The notes under the pieces were generated by a model. The model saw only the letters and a program-made list of their open reading frames with translations, was not told where the DNA came from and made no database searches. Shown one piece after another: positions 29,136 to 38,726 of a DNA stretch of 64,000 nt. A program made the translations under genes and the position numbers. Every line of letters begins with the position of its first letter. Within the stretch, counting starts at the first letter, position 1. This DNA is from Gloeocapsa sp. PCC 73106 (lineage in GTDB: Bacteria > Cyanobacteriota > Cyanobacteriia > Cyanobacteriales > Gloeocapsaceae): assembly GCF_000332035.1 (NCBI RefSeq), contig NZ_ALVY01000228.1, positions 1 through 64,000 on the forward strand. Direction: 5' to 3'.

Positions 29136-30467
29136 ATGACAAATCAATTATTTAGACAAACTCGTTGGCGCTTAGGGAGTTGGTACGCTTCTATTATAAG
29201 CGTAATTCTAGGAGTATTAGGCTGGGGTGTTTATGAAGCGATCGTTCATGCTCACCAAATCACCGTAGAGCAAGAATTAACCGTAGTCGCACAAACCATT
29301 CATAATAGTTTAGAACCTATACTAAAAACGCCTGGGAAATTAGATGAAGCAGTAGAGCGATTATTACCCAACTTCTGTACTGTGAATAAACCCTGTGAAT
29401 TAAAACATGATACTTATTTGTCTCAATACTATCTAAGATTATTTAACTTAGAAACAGAATTAATAGCGATCGCAGGAACTAGAATTGATAGTAGCATTTT
29501 TAGCTTTAATCAAGAAAAAATTTTTATCGATAATAGAAATAATCGCTATCTACAAATCATTTATACTCTTCACACCCAAGACGGTAAAGAATGGGGCTAT
29601 TTATTAGTCGGAAGGAGTCTCAAAGACTTTGACGCTTATCTTAGGCGCGTCGGTTGGATTCTGCTCTTAGGATTGCCAGTGATAATTATTCTCGTGACCC
29701 TTACGGCTTGGTGGTTAGCGGGATTAGCGATGAAACCTATCCACCGATCCTATCAGCAAATTCAACAATTTACCTCTGATGCAGCCCATGAGTTAAGAAC
29801 ACCCCTCGCCGCTTTAAGAGCAACGCTAGAGGCTACTTTAATGTTGCCAAACTTGAGTGAGAAAGAAATTAGAGAGACTTTAGAAACTTTGCAGCGTCAA
29901 CAACTTCGACTCGCCGATTTAGTAGCTGACTTATTGCTGCTTTCTCGTTTAGATTGGGATGGAAAAGACAAAGCCTTAGCTTCAAGTAGACTAGAGTGCG
30001 TCTGTCTCAATGATTTGCTTAGCGATTTGGTTGAAGAATTGGGAGCTTTAGCTTTAGCTTCTGAGATAACTTTAAGCTATCAATGCCCATTTAACCAACT
30101 AGTAATAATTAAAGGCGATCCAGAGAAAATCTATCGTTTGGTTTTTAATCTCGTGGTCAATGGGATTGAGAATACCCCAAAACAGGGTAAAGTTAGCTTG
30201 GAATTAACACAAAATAAAGATCGAGCTGTAATTAGAGTTAGAGATACAGGTGTAGGTATAGCCAAAACAGAACAGCCTTATATTTTCGATCGCTTTTATC
30301 GTGTCAACAAAGCTCGCACCAGAAATAAAGGAGGATCAGGATTAGGTTTAGCGATCGCCCAAGCCATCGCCTTTAGTCATCAAGGTACAATTAAAGTTGA
30401 GAGCGCTTTAGGAGAGGGTAGTATTTTCACTGTTTCCCTCGGTCAGATCGTGGATCGAGAGGATTAA
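29136..30467 (+). CDS. Sensor histidine kinase (RppB/NrsS-like)
   Basis: The 443-residue kinase has a transmembrane helix at about 15-34, a periplasmic sensor domain of about 130 residues containing two Cys (C81, C87), and a second helix at about 172-198. A dimerisation domain with phospho-His218 (SDAAHELRTPL) and the ATPase domain follow: N box VFNLVVNGIENT, G1 RVRDTGVGI, G2 GGSGLGLAI. No HAMP domain is obvious. The Cys pair, VNKPCEL, could sense redox state or metal. It almost certainly works with the divergent response regulator at 28435-29127. Confidence 0.9.
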   Translation: MTNQLFRQTRWRLGSWYASIISVILGVLGWGVYEAIVHAHQITVEQELTVVAQTIHNSLEPILKTPGKLDEAVERLLPNFCTVNKPCELKHDTYLSQYYLRLFNLETELIAIAGTRIDSSIFSFNQEKIFIDNRNNRYLQIIYTLHTQDGKEWGYLLVGRSLKDFDAYLRRVGWILLLGLPVIIILVTLTAWWLAGLAMKPIHRSYQQIQQFTSDAAHELRTPLAALRATLEATLMLPNLSEKEIRETLETLQRQQLRLADLVADLLLLSRLDWDGKDKALASSRLECVCLNDLLSDLVEELGALALASEITLSYQCPFNQLVIIKGDPEKIYRLVFNLVVNGIENTPKQGKVSLELTQNKDRAVIRVRDTGVGIAKTEQPYIFDRFYRVNKARTRNKGGSGLGLAIAQAIAFSHQGTIKVESALGEGSIFTVSLGQIVDRED

Positions 30468-30470
30468 TTT

Positions 30471-33400
30471 TTAACCGTCTTGCAGTAGTCGCTCTGCAGC
30501 TATCGAGTCTAGGGGACGAGAGAAAAAATATCCCTGTCCATACTCGCAATAACTAGACTTCAAAAAATCGAATTGTTTTCTAGTTTCGATCCCTTCTGCG
30601 ATTACTTCCATATTGAGACTGTGAGCTAGAGCAATAATTCCCTGAATAATTTCTATTTTGCCCGATTGATCGCCGATACGTTGCACAAAAGATTGATCTA
30701 CTTTTAAAACGTTCACCGGGAAATGATGGAGATAAGACAAAGAAGAGTATCCCGTTCCAAAATCATCTAAGCATAAAGAAATTCCTTGTTTTTGCAGCTT
30801 TTCTAGGATCTTGATACTCACAGCCTCATTTTCCATCAACACGGTTTCGGTGATTTCCAACTTCAAGAGACGTTGGTCTATTTGAGTATCCTGCAGAATT
30901 TCCTCCACAGTGCTCACTAAATCGGGTTCTTTTAACTGTCTCGCTGAAATATTAACACTCATCGTCAAAGAATGGGCAGAAATATATTGTTGTTGCCAAG
31001 TTTGCAGTTGTTGACAAGCTTGCGCTAGCACCCACTTACCCATATTAACGATTAAGCCCGTTTCTTCAGCTAGAGGAATAAAATCGCCTGGGGAGACTAA
31101 ACCATACTGGGGATGCTTCCAACGAATTAAGGCTTCAAAACCTACTATTTTTCCAGTTTTCAACGCTAAAATTGGCTGATAATAAAGACAAAACTCCTTT
31201 CTTTCTAAAGCTTTGCGCAATTCTGTTTCTAGACGCACGCGATTGAGGAGCTCATCGTGCATATTTTGGGCGAAAACTTGGTAACCTGCGCGCCCATTTT
31301 CTTTAACCTTATACATACTCAAATCCGCATCTCGTAGTAAATCTGTAGCGCTTTGATAACCGATGGAGCTAAAAGTTATACCGATACTGACAGAAGTAAA
31401 CACTTCTTGTCCATTAAGATAAAAAGCAGATTTTAATCTAGCTTGGATATCCTTAGCCACTAAGATAGCGTCTTCTTCTTGAGTCAGTTGATCTAAGAGT
31501 ATGGCGAATTCATCTCCACTGAGTCTAGCGAGGGTATCGTGATGACGTAGACACTTTTTGATTCTGTGTGCAAAATAAATAAGCAAATTATCGCCTACCT
31601 GATGTCCGTAAGTATCATTGACTAATTTAAAGCGATCTACGTCTAAAAATAAGACAGCAAAGAGATAATTGGGCTCGTGACGCCGTTTTTCAACGCAATC
31701 GTGGAGTAATTCTGTAAAGAGAATCCGATTCGGTAAACGCGTCAAAGGATCATAAAAGGCGTTATAAATCAGTCTTTGTTCTAAGGTCTGTTGCTCGGTG
31801 ATATCATTGATACAGATAACTACACCGCTGATTTCTCCGGAGGATTTGCGCAAAGGAGCGCCATTGACCGATAAAAATCTGAGGGTATGATCGGGCCATT
31901 CTATGGTGTGCAAAACTTCAAAAACTGGTTTTTGTGTCTTCATCACCCTACTAAAGGGTAAAACTTCCTGGGGTAGGGGATTCCCATCAAAGTCTTTAAT
32001 TTTCCAAACATTGGAGTTATAGTCAGAGTTTAGTAATTGTTCTTGACCAATAGCGAGGATTTCTTCAGCGCGCTCGTTAGCAAAGATAATTTTTCCTTCT
32101 AGATCTAACACCATAATCGCCGCTACACTGGTTTGAGTGATACCGTTGAGTAAATCTCTTTCCTGACGTAGTTGCTCCTCTATCTGCTTACGTTCGGTAA
32201 TATCCGTGATAATACCATCAATTCTTACCGGGTTGCCAGTGCTATCGTAAATAAATTGAGCCCGATCGCGTATCCAGCGCACTTCTCCATCGGGTCTAAC
32301 GATTCTGTATTCTAAATCTTTGCTCGTTTGCTCAGATAAGAAATTTTCTGAAATTTTCTCAACTCTAGGGCGATCGGTAGCATAGACATTCTCCAAATTT
32401 TCTGGTAATTTACCCAAATGGTAACCACAAATCTTCCTTAGAGTTTGGTTAACGTAGAGAATTTCCTGATTTTTTAAATCCATGGACCAAACCCCATCTT
32501 TAAGAGAAGCTAAAATGCTATTAAATCTTTTTTCATCGGCTAGTTTTGCCTTCTCCAGTTGTTTACGTTCAGTAATATCGACGATAACCGCGATCAAATA
32601 GGGGCTTGTACTCTGTTTTTCTTCGACTAGAGATACGGTCACCTGTGCCCAGACAATAGAACCGCCGCGATGAAGATAACGCCTTTCTTCGGTAAAAGTA
32701 GGCAATTGATGGTCTAATAAGGCTTGAAAAAGATGATCACTCTTCTCTCTCTCCTCAGGATGGATTAGATCTTGAAACCTTAATTGTATTAACTCTGTAG
32801 GATAATAGCCCCAAAGTTCACAAGCTTTTTGATTAACTTGAAGAAAACGACCATCGAGGGAAACTTGAGCCATTCCCACAGCGGCTTGTTCAAAGATTGC
32901 TCTAAAACGGGATTCGCTTTCAAATAGGGCTTGTTCGGCTATTTTCCTATTAGTAATATCGCTTTGAATACCGAGAAAATGGGTCAAAGAACCGTGGCGA
33001 TCGCAAATAGGGGTAAGATATAATTCATTCCAGAAGAGGGTACCATCCTGGCGATAATTCCGCAGTATTGTATAGCATTCCTTTCCTTGGGCGATCGCGT
33101 TGCGTATCTCTTCTATTTCTGGTTGTAGGCGCTCTTTTCCTTGTAAAAAGCGACAATTATTCCCCGTTACTTCCTCTGAACTATAACCGGTGATCTTAGT
33201 AAAGCTTTGATTTACGTAAACCACTGGATTATCTGACGCCAAAGCATCGGTGATCACAACGCCATTAGAGCTAGCGTCTAGTGCTCTTTTGAATAATTTT
33301 AGTTCTTCCTGTTGATGTTGATTGTGGAAAACAAAGGCTAACAAATAACTAATTGAGACTAAAAACTTGATCTCTGCTGGGGTAAATTCGCGGTTGCTTT

Positions 33401-33908
33401 TACTATAAACACCCAGCAGACCGTATTTTTCTTCCTTTGTTCCAATCCCCAGAGCTACCCCACTAGTAATACAATGATTATCTAGTAGAGGACCGCCGCG
33501 GAAGCGAGTTTCTATGGGTAAATCTACGATAATTACCGGGTCTTTAGTAGCTAGAGTGTAGCCAAATAAGTTATCTCTAGCCCTAGAGACGGTAGCGGCG
33601 CCTACCAATCCCTGTGCCCAACCCTGACCTGCTTTAAAAAATAAAGCAAATCGATTAGGCAATAATTCTAAAATTTGGATATAATCAACTCGAAGAGTAG
33701 TAGCTATTTTAGGAATAATTTGCTCGATAAAACTATCAATATCTGTTTCAATCAAAGCTTGATGCATGATTTCATCCAGACTTAAAGCGTCATCATCAGC
33801 TTTTTTTTCCGATAATAGTTGCTTGGGGTTTTTTGATGATAGCTTTTTGAACAAGATTAAGCTAATCACTACATAACTTAACATGAAAAAAAGGATTTTA
33901 ATATTCAT
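30471..33908 (-). CDS. Multi-sensor diguanylate cyclase/phosphodiesterase (GAF-PAS-GGDEF-EAL)
   Basis: The 1145-residue protein has an N-terminal helix (about 4-22), a GAF-type domain (about 45-200), four PAS/PAC modules (about 205-325, 328-450, 456-577 and 582-700; the first carries GNNCRFLQGKE as in flavin-binding LOV domains), then GGDEF and EAL. The cyclase signature reads SGDEF, a substitution often compatible with activity. The EAL domain keeps EALIRWKHP, NISARQL, ETVL, DDFGTGYSSL and EGIET, so phosphodiesterase activity is likely. It turns over cyclic di-GMP in response to light, redox or ligands. It begins 7 nt after the Ser/Thr kinase gene. Confidence 0.92.
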   Translation of the reverse strand: MNIKILFFMLSYVVISLILFKKLSSKNPKQLLSEKKADDDALSLDEIMHQALIETDIDSFIEQIIPKIATTLRVDYIQILELLPNRFALFFKAGQGWAQGLVGAATVSRARDNLFGYTLATKDPVIIVDLPIETRFRGGPLLDNHCITSGVALGIGTKEEKYGLLGVYSKSNREFTPAEIKFLVSISYLLAFVFHNQHQQEELKLFKRALDASSNGVVITDALASDNPVVYVNQSFTKITGYSSEEVTGNNCRFLQGKERLQPEIEEIRNAIAQGKECYTILRNYRQDGTLFWNELYLTPICDRHGSLTHFLGIQSDITNRKIAEQALFESESRFRAIFEQAAVGMAQVSLDGRFLQVNQKACELWGYYPTELIQLRFQDLIHPEEREKSDHLFQALLDHQLPTFTEERRYLHRGGSIVWAQVTVSLVEEKQSTSPYLIAVIVDITERKQLEKAKLADEKRFNSILASLKDGVWSMDLKNQEILYVNQTLRKICGYHLGKLPENLENVYATDRPRVEKISENFLSEQTSKDLEYRIVRPDGEVRWIRDRAQFIYDSTGNPVRIDGIITDITERKQIEEQLRQERDLLNGITQTSVAAIMVLDLEGKIIFANERAEEILAIGQEQLLNSDYNSNVWKIKDFDGNPLPQEVLPFSRVMKTQKPVFEVLHTIEWPDHTLRFLSVNGAPLRKSSGEISGVVICINDITEQQTLEQRLIYNAFYDPLTRLPNRILFTELLHDCVEKRRHEPNYLFAVLFLDVDRFKLVNDTYGHQVGDNLLIYFAHRIKKCLRHHDTLARLSGDEFAILLDQLTQEEDAILVAKDIQARLKSAFYLNGQEVFTSVSIGITFSSIGYQSATDLLRDADLSMYKVKENGRAGYQVFAQNMHDELLNRVRLETELRKALERKEFCLYYQPILALKTGKIVGFEALIRWKHPQYGLVSPGDFIPLAEETGLIVNMGKWVLAQACQQLQTWQQQYISAHSLTMSVNISARQLKEPDLVSTVEEILQDTQIDQRLLKLEITETVLMENEAVSIKILEKLQKQGISLCLDDFGTGYSSLSYLHHFPVNVLKVDQSFVQRIGDQSGKIEIIQGIIALAHSLNMEVIAEGIETRKQFDFLKSSYCEYGQGYFFSRPLDSIAAERLLQDG

Positions 33909-33915
33909 TGTTAGT

Positions 33916-35286
33916 TTATTCTTCTCGTGCTGCCAACCAATTATTTATGGCTTGAATTAACCATCTACATTCATCTTCTCTGAGAGCGTGACCAATCAGC
34001 AGTCTACCGGCTTCAGTTTCTAGAACTACTTCATGAATATACTCTCTTTTTTTATGTTTAACGACTTGAACTTCTTTCAGATTTATTCTTTTGCCGCCGT
34101 AGATAAACCCTAAGCTTTGTCGCACCAATTCCAATTGTTGGGAATCTAAATAGATATCAATACTTTCACAGTATAAGATGAGTAATTTAACGGTTATAAC
34201 AATTAAAAACACTTGAAGTAAACCAATGGTAAATGCCATCACCGCCAGACTCAACAAAATAATTACCATACTCAAGGGAGAAGTATTAGTTAAATCGCCA
34301 AAAATTCGACCGAATATTGTTTTTTCTGCGAGCCAAAAATCTGGATCAATGATTTTCCCCAATTTTCTGTAGCCTCCAGATGGGAGAAAAATGGTCAATT
34401 TATCGGGAGTTTGAGTCAGCTTAATCCGAGTATAAACTGGTCTTTTTAGATCGCAGTTGCCCTTAGCTCTTTGATTATAATCAAAACTAGGTGTACCCAG
34501 AGCGTTAAGAGCTGCGGTTGCAGAAGAGAAACGTTTTTCCAGATCTGGTTCAGTCATTTTGGTGAGCCATTGGAGGAGATCAGGACGAAGAGCGACGCGA
34601 TCGGCGAACTGAATGCGAGAATGTTCTTGAGGTAAGCTAGCGGGGGGTATTCCCGTGAGTAGATGGATTAAGGTTGTACCTAGGGCGTAGAGATCCGAAG
34701 CGGGGACAGCTTTACCCCAAAACTGTTCTAAGGGAGTATAACCACTGCTACCCACCACGGTAAAAGTAGTACCTGTGGTACCTGGTTGAGCTTGTACGGC
34801 GCCAAAATCGATGAGATAAACACGACCATCTTCGCCTTCGATTAGGTTACTAGGTTTAAGATCTCGGTGTAAAACCGGGGGTAGGAATTGATGGAGATAT
34901 TGCAGTATTTCTAGTATTTGAGTAGCGAGTTTAAGGATTTCTGCAGCTTCAAAGCAGCGATGTTGTTCCAGCAATTCTTGAAAAGAAAAACCGGGGATAT
35001 AATCTTGTACGAGAGCAAACCAGGTAAGACCCTCTGTATTTAGATCGAAGTAATCGCGATAGCGAGGAATTCTGGGATGACTAAGCTGTTGTAAGACTTG
35101 AGCTTCTCTCTCAAACAATTTAAGTTCTTCCCAACGCATTTGAGGGTTAAAAGCGAGGAGTTTAATCGCCACCAAATTCAGATCACTGAGATCGGTTGCC
35201 AACCAAGTTTGATGGCCCAAGGCGGTGCGACCTAGCTGTCTCTCCATTTTGTAGCGATTTTCAAGGATTTGTTGGGATTGAAACAC
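33916..35286 (-). CDS. Serine/threonine protein kinase with membrane anchor
   Basis: A Hanks-type kinase domain fills about residues 10-265: VAIKLL with the ATP Lys, HPRIPRYRDYF, the catalytic loop HRDLKPSNL and the metal motif DFGAVQ. The Gly-rich loop reads GRTALGHQTW, weaker than consensus. After a linker come two close hydrophobic segments (about 340-375) and a small C-terminal domain of about 80 residues. It is a cyanobacterial Spk-type kinase of the plasma membrane with unknown substrates. The stop lies 7 nt before the cyclic di-GMP gene and the start 61 nt after pyk. Confidence 0.9.
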   Translation of the reverse strand: MFQSQQILENRYKMERQLGRTALGHQTWLATDLSDLNLVAIKLLAFNPQMRWEELKLFEREAQVLQQLSHPRIPRYRDYFDLNTEGLTWFALVQDYIPGFSFQELLEQHRCFEAAEILKLATQILEILQYLHQFLPPVLHRDLKPSNLIEGEDGRVYLIDFGAVQAQPGTTGTTFTVVGSSGYTPLEQFWGKAVPASDLYALGTTLIHLLTGIPPASLPQEHSRIQFADRVALRPDLLQWLTKMTEPDLEKRFSSATAALNALGTPSFDYNQRAKGNCDLKRPVYTRIKLTQTPDKLTIFLPSGGYRKLGKIIDPDFWLAEKTIFGRIFGDLTNTSPLSMVIILLSLAVMAFTIGLLQVFLIVITVKLLILYCESIDIYLDSQQLELVRQSLGFIYGGKRINLKEVQVVKHKKREYIHEVVLETEAGRLLIGHALREDECRWLIQAINNWLAAREE

Positions 35287-35347
35287 GGTTCCCCCACTTC
35301 TAAATAGACCTGATTCTATTATGAACTACATCGCCCAGAGAAATAGG

Positions 35348-37108
35348 TTAATTTTTGCCCTTTAAGCCCGAATAAACCAGACCACGATTGAGATCCAGAG
35401 TAATAATTGCTCCATCGCGAATGACTTTGGTAGCTTCTTCAAAACCCACTATAACCGGGACTCCCAGACGTAGACAAATTTGAGCGCCATGACTATTAAA
35501 GCTTCCCACTTCGGTAATAACTCCAGAAGCTTGACGAATCATATCTACGTATTCGGCGCTAGTCGCGGAGACAACGAGGATTTCTCCAGGGTTAAAGTTA
35601 GTTAGCTGTTGTGGTTTTTGGGCGACTCGAGCCCTAGCGGTAACTAAGCCTTGACCGATACCGACTCCTTGACCTAAGACAGATTTGACTACTTCTACCT
35701 TAATTAAATCTGTGGATCCAGAGACGCCCTGGAGGGTTCCTGCAGTCATCACGACTAAATCGCCGTTAGACAAGAGTGCTTTTTCTTGAGCCACGTTTAG
35801 AGCAGCTTCAAAAGTCTCTGTATTGGAGCCTAAATCGAGTACGAGCAGAGGTTTAACACCCCAAACTAGTTGGAGCTGTCGGGCGACGCTGACGTGAGGT
35901 GTAACGGCGAGAATGGGCTTCTGGGGACGAAATTTAGAGACGTTACGAGCGGTTGAGCCTGTTTTGGTCAGAGTCATAATCGCGGCTACGTCTAATTGTT
36001 GGGCGATTTGACCGACGGCGCTGGCGATCGCATTAGGAATGGAGGACTTAGTAGAGGGATAATTTTTGAGAGTAAAGGATTCTTGTTCGATGCGCTCAGC
36101 GATCCTAGCCATAGTCTGTACTGCTTCTACGGGATATTTACCTACAGCGGTCTCATTAGATAACATTACTGCATCGGTACCGTCAAGAATGGCGTTAGCG
36201 ACGTCAGAAACTTCGGCGCGGGTAGGTCGAGGATTGTTTACCATACTATCGAGCATTTGGGTAGCGGTAATCACGGGAATACCCAACTGATTAGCTGTAG
36301 CAATTAAACGTTTTTGGAGGATTGGTACGTCTTCGGCGGGTAATTCTACTCCCAGATCGCCGCGTGCTACCATGACGCCATCACAGAGCGAGAGAATTGC
36401 ATCCATCTGTTCGATAGCTTCATGTTTTTCGATCTTAGCGATCACAGGAACGGACTTACCTGCGTTAGCGATGAGATCTTTAATTTCCAGTACATCTTGG
36501 GGGTTGCGCACGAAGCTTAAAGCTACCCAGTCAACTCCTTGATCCAAACCAAACAGGAGATCTTCTTTGTCTTTTTCAGTTAGAGCTTTAATCGAGAGGT
36601 ATACTCCGGGGAAATTGACGCCTTTTTTGCTCGAGAGAACACCCCCCACGACGACACGACATTGCAATTGTTTGGTTTTGGGGTTAATCTCTTCTACTTG
36701 CATTTCTACTTTACCGTCGTCGAGGAGAATTCTGGCGCCGTTGGGGACTTCTTCGGCGAGATGTTGGTAGGTAATAGAGCTAATTTCGTTGTTGCATTCA
36801 ACCTTTTGACTCGTCAGAATAAAAGGATCCCCTGGTTTGAGTAGAATACTTCCTTGTGTAAACTCCCCTAAGCGGATTTTTGGTCCCTGTAAATCTTGTA
36901 AAATTCCCACTGGTTGAGCTAATTCATAGGCTGTCTGTCGAATCAAACGAATACTTTGCTGATGATCTTCATGATTACCATGAGAAAAATTAAGTCTCAG
37001 GGTAGTTGCTCCTGCTTGAATGAGCTGGCGTAGTATTTCTGGTTCTCTAGTAGCAGGTCCAATCGTTGCTACTATTTTGGTTCGACGGGGAAGATTTCGA
37101 GCTTGCAT
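35348..37108 (-). CDS. pyk: Pyruvate kinase with C-terminal PEP-utiliser domain
   Basis: The enzyme makes pyruvate and ATP from phosphoenolpyruvate in the last step of glycolysis. RRTKIVATIGPA opens the barrel, VARGDLGVELP and the active-site region VIAKIEKHEAIEQMD lie in domain A, and the allosteric C domain follows. At 586 residues it is longer than the 470-residue E. coli form because of an added phosphohistidine-type domain after about residue 480 (FNPGEILVVSATSAEYV, NSHGAQICLRLGVPVIVGFE). This extended form is usual in cyanobacteria and Bacillus. It is the first of three same-strand genes ending in the cyclic di-GMP protein. Confidence 0.95.
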   Translation of the reverse strand: MQARNLPRRTKIVATIGPATREPEILRQLIQAGATTLRLNFSHGNHEDHQQSIRLIRQTAYELAQPVGILQDLQGPKIRLGEFTQGSILLKPGDPFILTSQKVECNNEISSITYQHLAEEVPNGARILLDDGKVEMQVEEINPKTKQLQCRVVVGGVLSSKKGVNFPGVYLSIKALTEKDKEDLLFGLDQGVDWVALSFVRNPQDVLEIKDLIANAGKSVPVIAKIEKHEAIEQMDAILSLCDGVMVARGDLGVELPAEDVPILQKRLIATANQLGIPVITATQMLDSMVNNPRPTRAEVSDVANAILDGTDAVMLSNETAVGKYPVEAVQTMARIAERIEQESFTLKNYPSTKSSIPNAIASAVGQIAQQLDVAAIMTLTKTGSTARNVSKFRPQKPILAVTPHVSVARQLQLVWGVKPLLVLDLGSNTETFEAALNVAQEKALLSNGDLVVMTAGTLQGVSGSTDLIKVEVVKSVLGQGVGIGQGLVTARARVAQKPQQLTNFNPGEILVVSATSAEYVDMIRQASGVITEVGSFNSHGAQICLRLGVPVIVGFEEATKVIRDGAIITLDLNRGLVYSGLKGKN

Positions 37109-37148
37109 AGGAAGTAAACATATTGTTTTAATAGCTTTTGATTATACA

Positions 37149-38186
37149 TCAAGAGTCTTCATTGAATGTCTGCACTAACCCTGTAGGAGTCAAAATCAAG
37201 CGAATCTTTAGGTTAGTTTTGGTCTTGAGCGTGGAAATAGTGATCGGCTCTTGTGGAGTTGGTCTGATCTGGTCTAAATAAACTTGGGCTGCTCTACCGA
37301 TGGGAATTATCGACTCTAAAACTCCTGATTTAGAGATAATCAGTCGATATTCTAGCTTTTCTGTTAAGTTCTCAGTGGGTAGCCAACGCTGTTGAAAGTA
37401 TGTCTGTACTTCTTCTCGAGGGGATAGGAGTTTTGGTGACGGGGTTGGATTACGGGAAGAGTAAAGCCTAGGAAGTTGAGACAGGGGAGGAATCTGGGAG
37501 GAAGTAGGGGGTGTAGGGGTAGTGGGAGTCTCTACTACTTCAGGAGGTGGTAGTTGGGGGGAGTGTTGGGGTACTTCTGGGAGTACAGGTTCTGGTAGGG
37601 TAAAGTCAAAACTAGGAGCACCTAGGACAATAATATCAGCAGGGGGAGGTGTGGTTACTTCGTTAGTGGTCAAAGTCGGCTCTGTTTGATTGGTTAGTTT
37701 GAGTGCGATCGCACTGAAAGCAAGAACCAGTAAACTGGCTAGGGATAAACCTGTAACTAGACCTATTCTCAAGGGTACAGGTGAAGAAACACTGAGTTTA
37801 CTCTCTCTGTCCTGTTGATACTGCTCTAGAGCATTAGCTAAATCAAATAGTTGAATGGAACTTAGTTCAAGGGGCTGAGTAAGCGTTAAATCTGAGTTCA
37901 AGCGGTGGCGCAGTAAATCTTGAACTGTTAATTTAGAGTTAAGCTCGGGGAAGGATCTCAATATTTGTTCAATATATTCTTTAACTGTTTGGGATAAGAT
38001 TTGCAGTTGTTGATAATTTCCTTTTAGGCTCAGTTGCTGGTGCTCGAGTAGCCGAGGATCGTCTAAATCCAACTCAAAACTCAAGTCTTCTGTCGCGATA
38101 ATCCCTGTCCATCTTTGCCAAGAAAAGGTTTTGCTGAAAATTTTTAAGGTGCAAGTAGGGGGTGTATAACGTTTAATCAAAAACAT
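37149..38186 (-). CDS. DUF4335 family protein
   Basis: This 345-residue cyanobacterial protein opens with the family's FLIKRYTPPTCTLKI. It has a cytoplasmic N-terminal domain of about 135 residues, one transmembrane helix (about 148-170), a long Pro/Thr-rich linker, and a C-terminal domain of about 100 residues with the VQTYFQQRW segment. I took ATG 38186, 5 nt after the DUF3038 stop, because the longer frame overlaps that gene and adds unrelated residues. DUF3038 and DUF4335 genes travel together in cyanobacteria; neither has an established function that I know of. Confidence 0.84.
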   Translation of the reverse strand: MFLIKRYTPPTCTLKIFSKTFSWQRWTGIIATEDLSFELDLDDPRLLEHQQLSLKGNYQQLQILSQTVKEYIEQILRSFPELNSKLTVQDLLRHRLNSDLTLTQPLELSSIQLFDLANALEQYQQDRESKLSVSSPVPLRIGLVTGLSLASLLVLAFSAIALKLTNQTEPTLTTNEVTTPPPADIIVLGAPSFDFTLPEPVLPEVPQHSPQLPPPEVVETPTTPTPPTSSQIPPLSQLPRLYSSRNPTPSPKLLSPREEVQTYFQQRWLPTENLTEKLEYRLIISKSGVLESIIPIGRAAQVYLDQIRPTPQEPITISTLKTKTNLKIRLILTPTGLVQTFNEDS

Positions 38187-38191
38187 AAAAT

Positions 38192-38626
38192 TTAGCAAGA
38201 TTGTTGAAGTAAAACGGACCAAAGGCGATCGTAACCATTACTAGCGCTGTAAAAAAGCAGGTCAATTAATAGTTTAATCGCCAGATGCTCTAGCTGTTCA
38301 TCTGTCAACTCTGGAGTTGTCGGGTGCTGTTGATATTTACGGGCAAATTTATCGAGATAGTCTCCCAGTAGGGTACTTTGAGCAAAGGGTTGGTGTTGCT
38401 CGTCCATGTTTTCTAAGAGACTAACGGCGCGACGGACTAATTCTTGTCTTTGTCGGGTTAGATCAAAGATCATTTGAGCTAGAGCTTTTAAATCTTCTAG
38501 ATTGTGTGTTTCGGTTAAACTAGTATCTGAGTTGAGATTGCTTAGAGAAGCTAAGGCGATAAAAATCAGATCGAGATGACTTTTCATCGCTGCTAACTTT
38601 TGACTGTCTGGAATCGGTGTTGACAT
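38192..38626 (-). CDS. DUF3038 family protein
   Basis: The 144-residue, mostly helical soluble protein belongs to DUF3038, a family I know only from cyanobacteria. Typical features are the LDLIFIALASLSNL segment near the N-terminus and the C-terminal LLIDLLFYSASNGYDRLW. It is followed 5 nt later by the DUF4335 gene, an arrangement conserved in many cyanobacteria, so the two probably form a complex at the membrane. Function unknown. Confidence 0.85.
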   Translation of the reverse strand: MSTPIPDSQKLAAMKSHLDLIFIALASLSNLNSDTSLTETHNLEDLKALAQMIFDLTRQRQELVRRAVSLLENMDEQHQPFAQSTLLGDYLDKFARKYQQHPTTPELTDEQLEHLAIKLLIDLLFYSASNGYDRLWSVLLQQSC

Positions 38627-38726
38627 CTGGATAAAAGTTTAGATGATTTTGCTTTTTTTTGGTAACACTAGGAGCAAATTGTTTAACCTAGATAAGGTTA
38701 GTGTATATATACATGAGTTCGACTTA

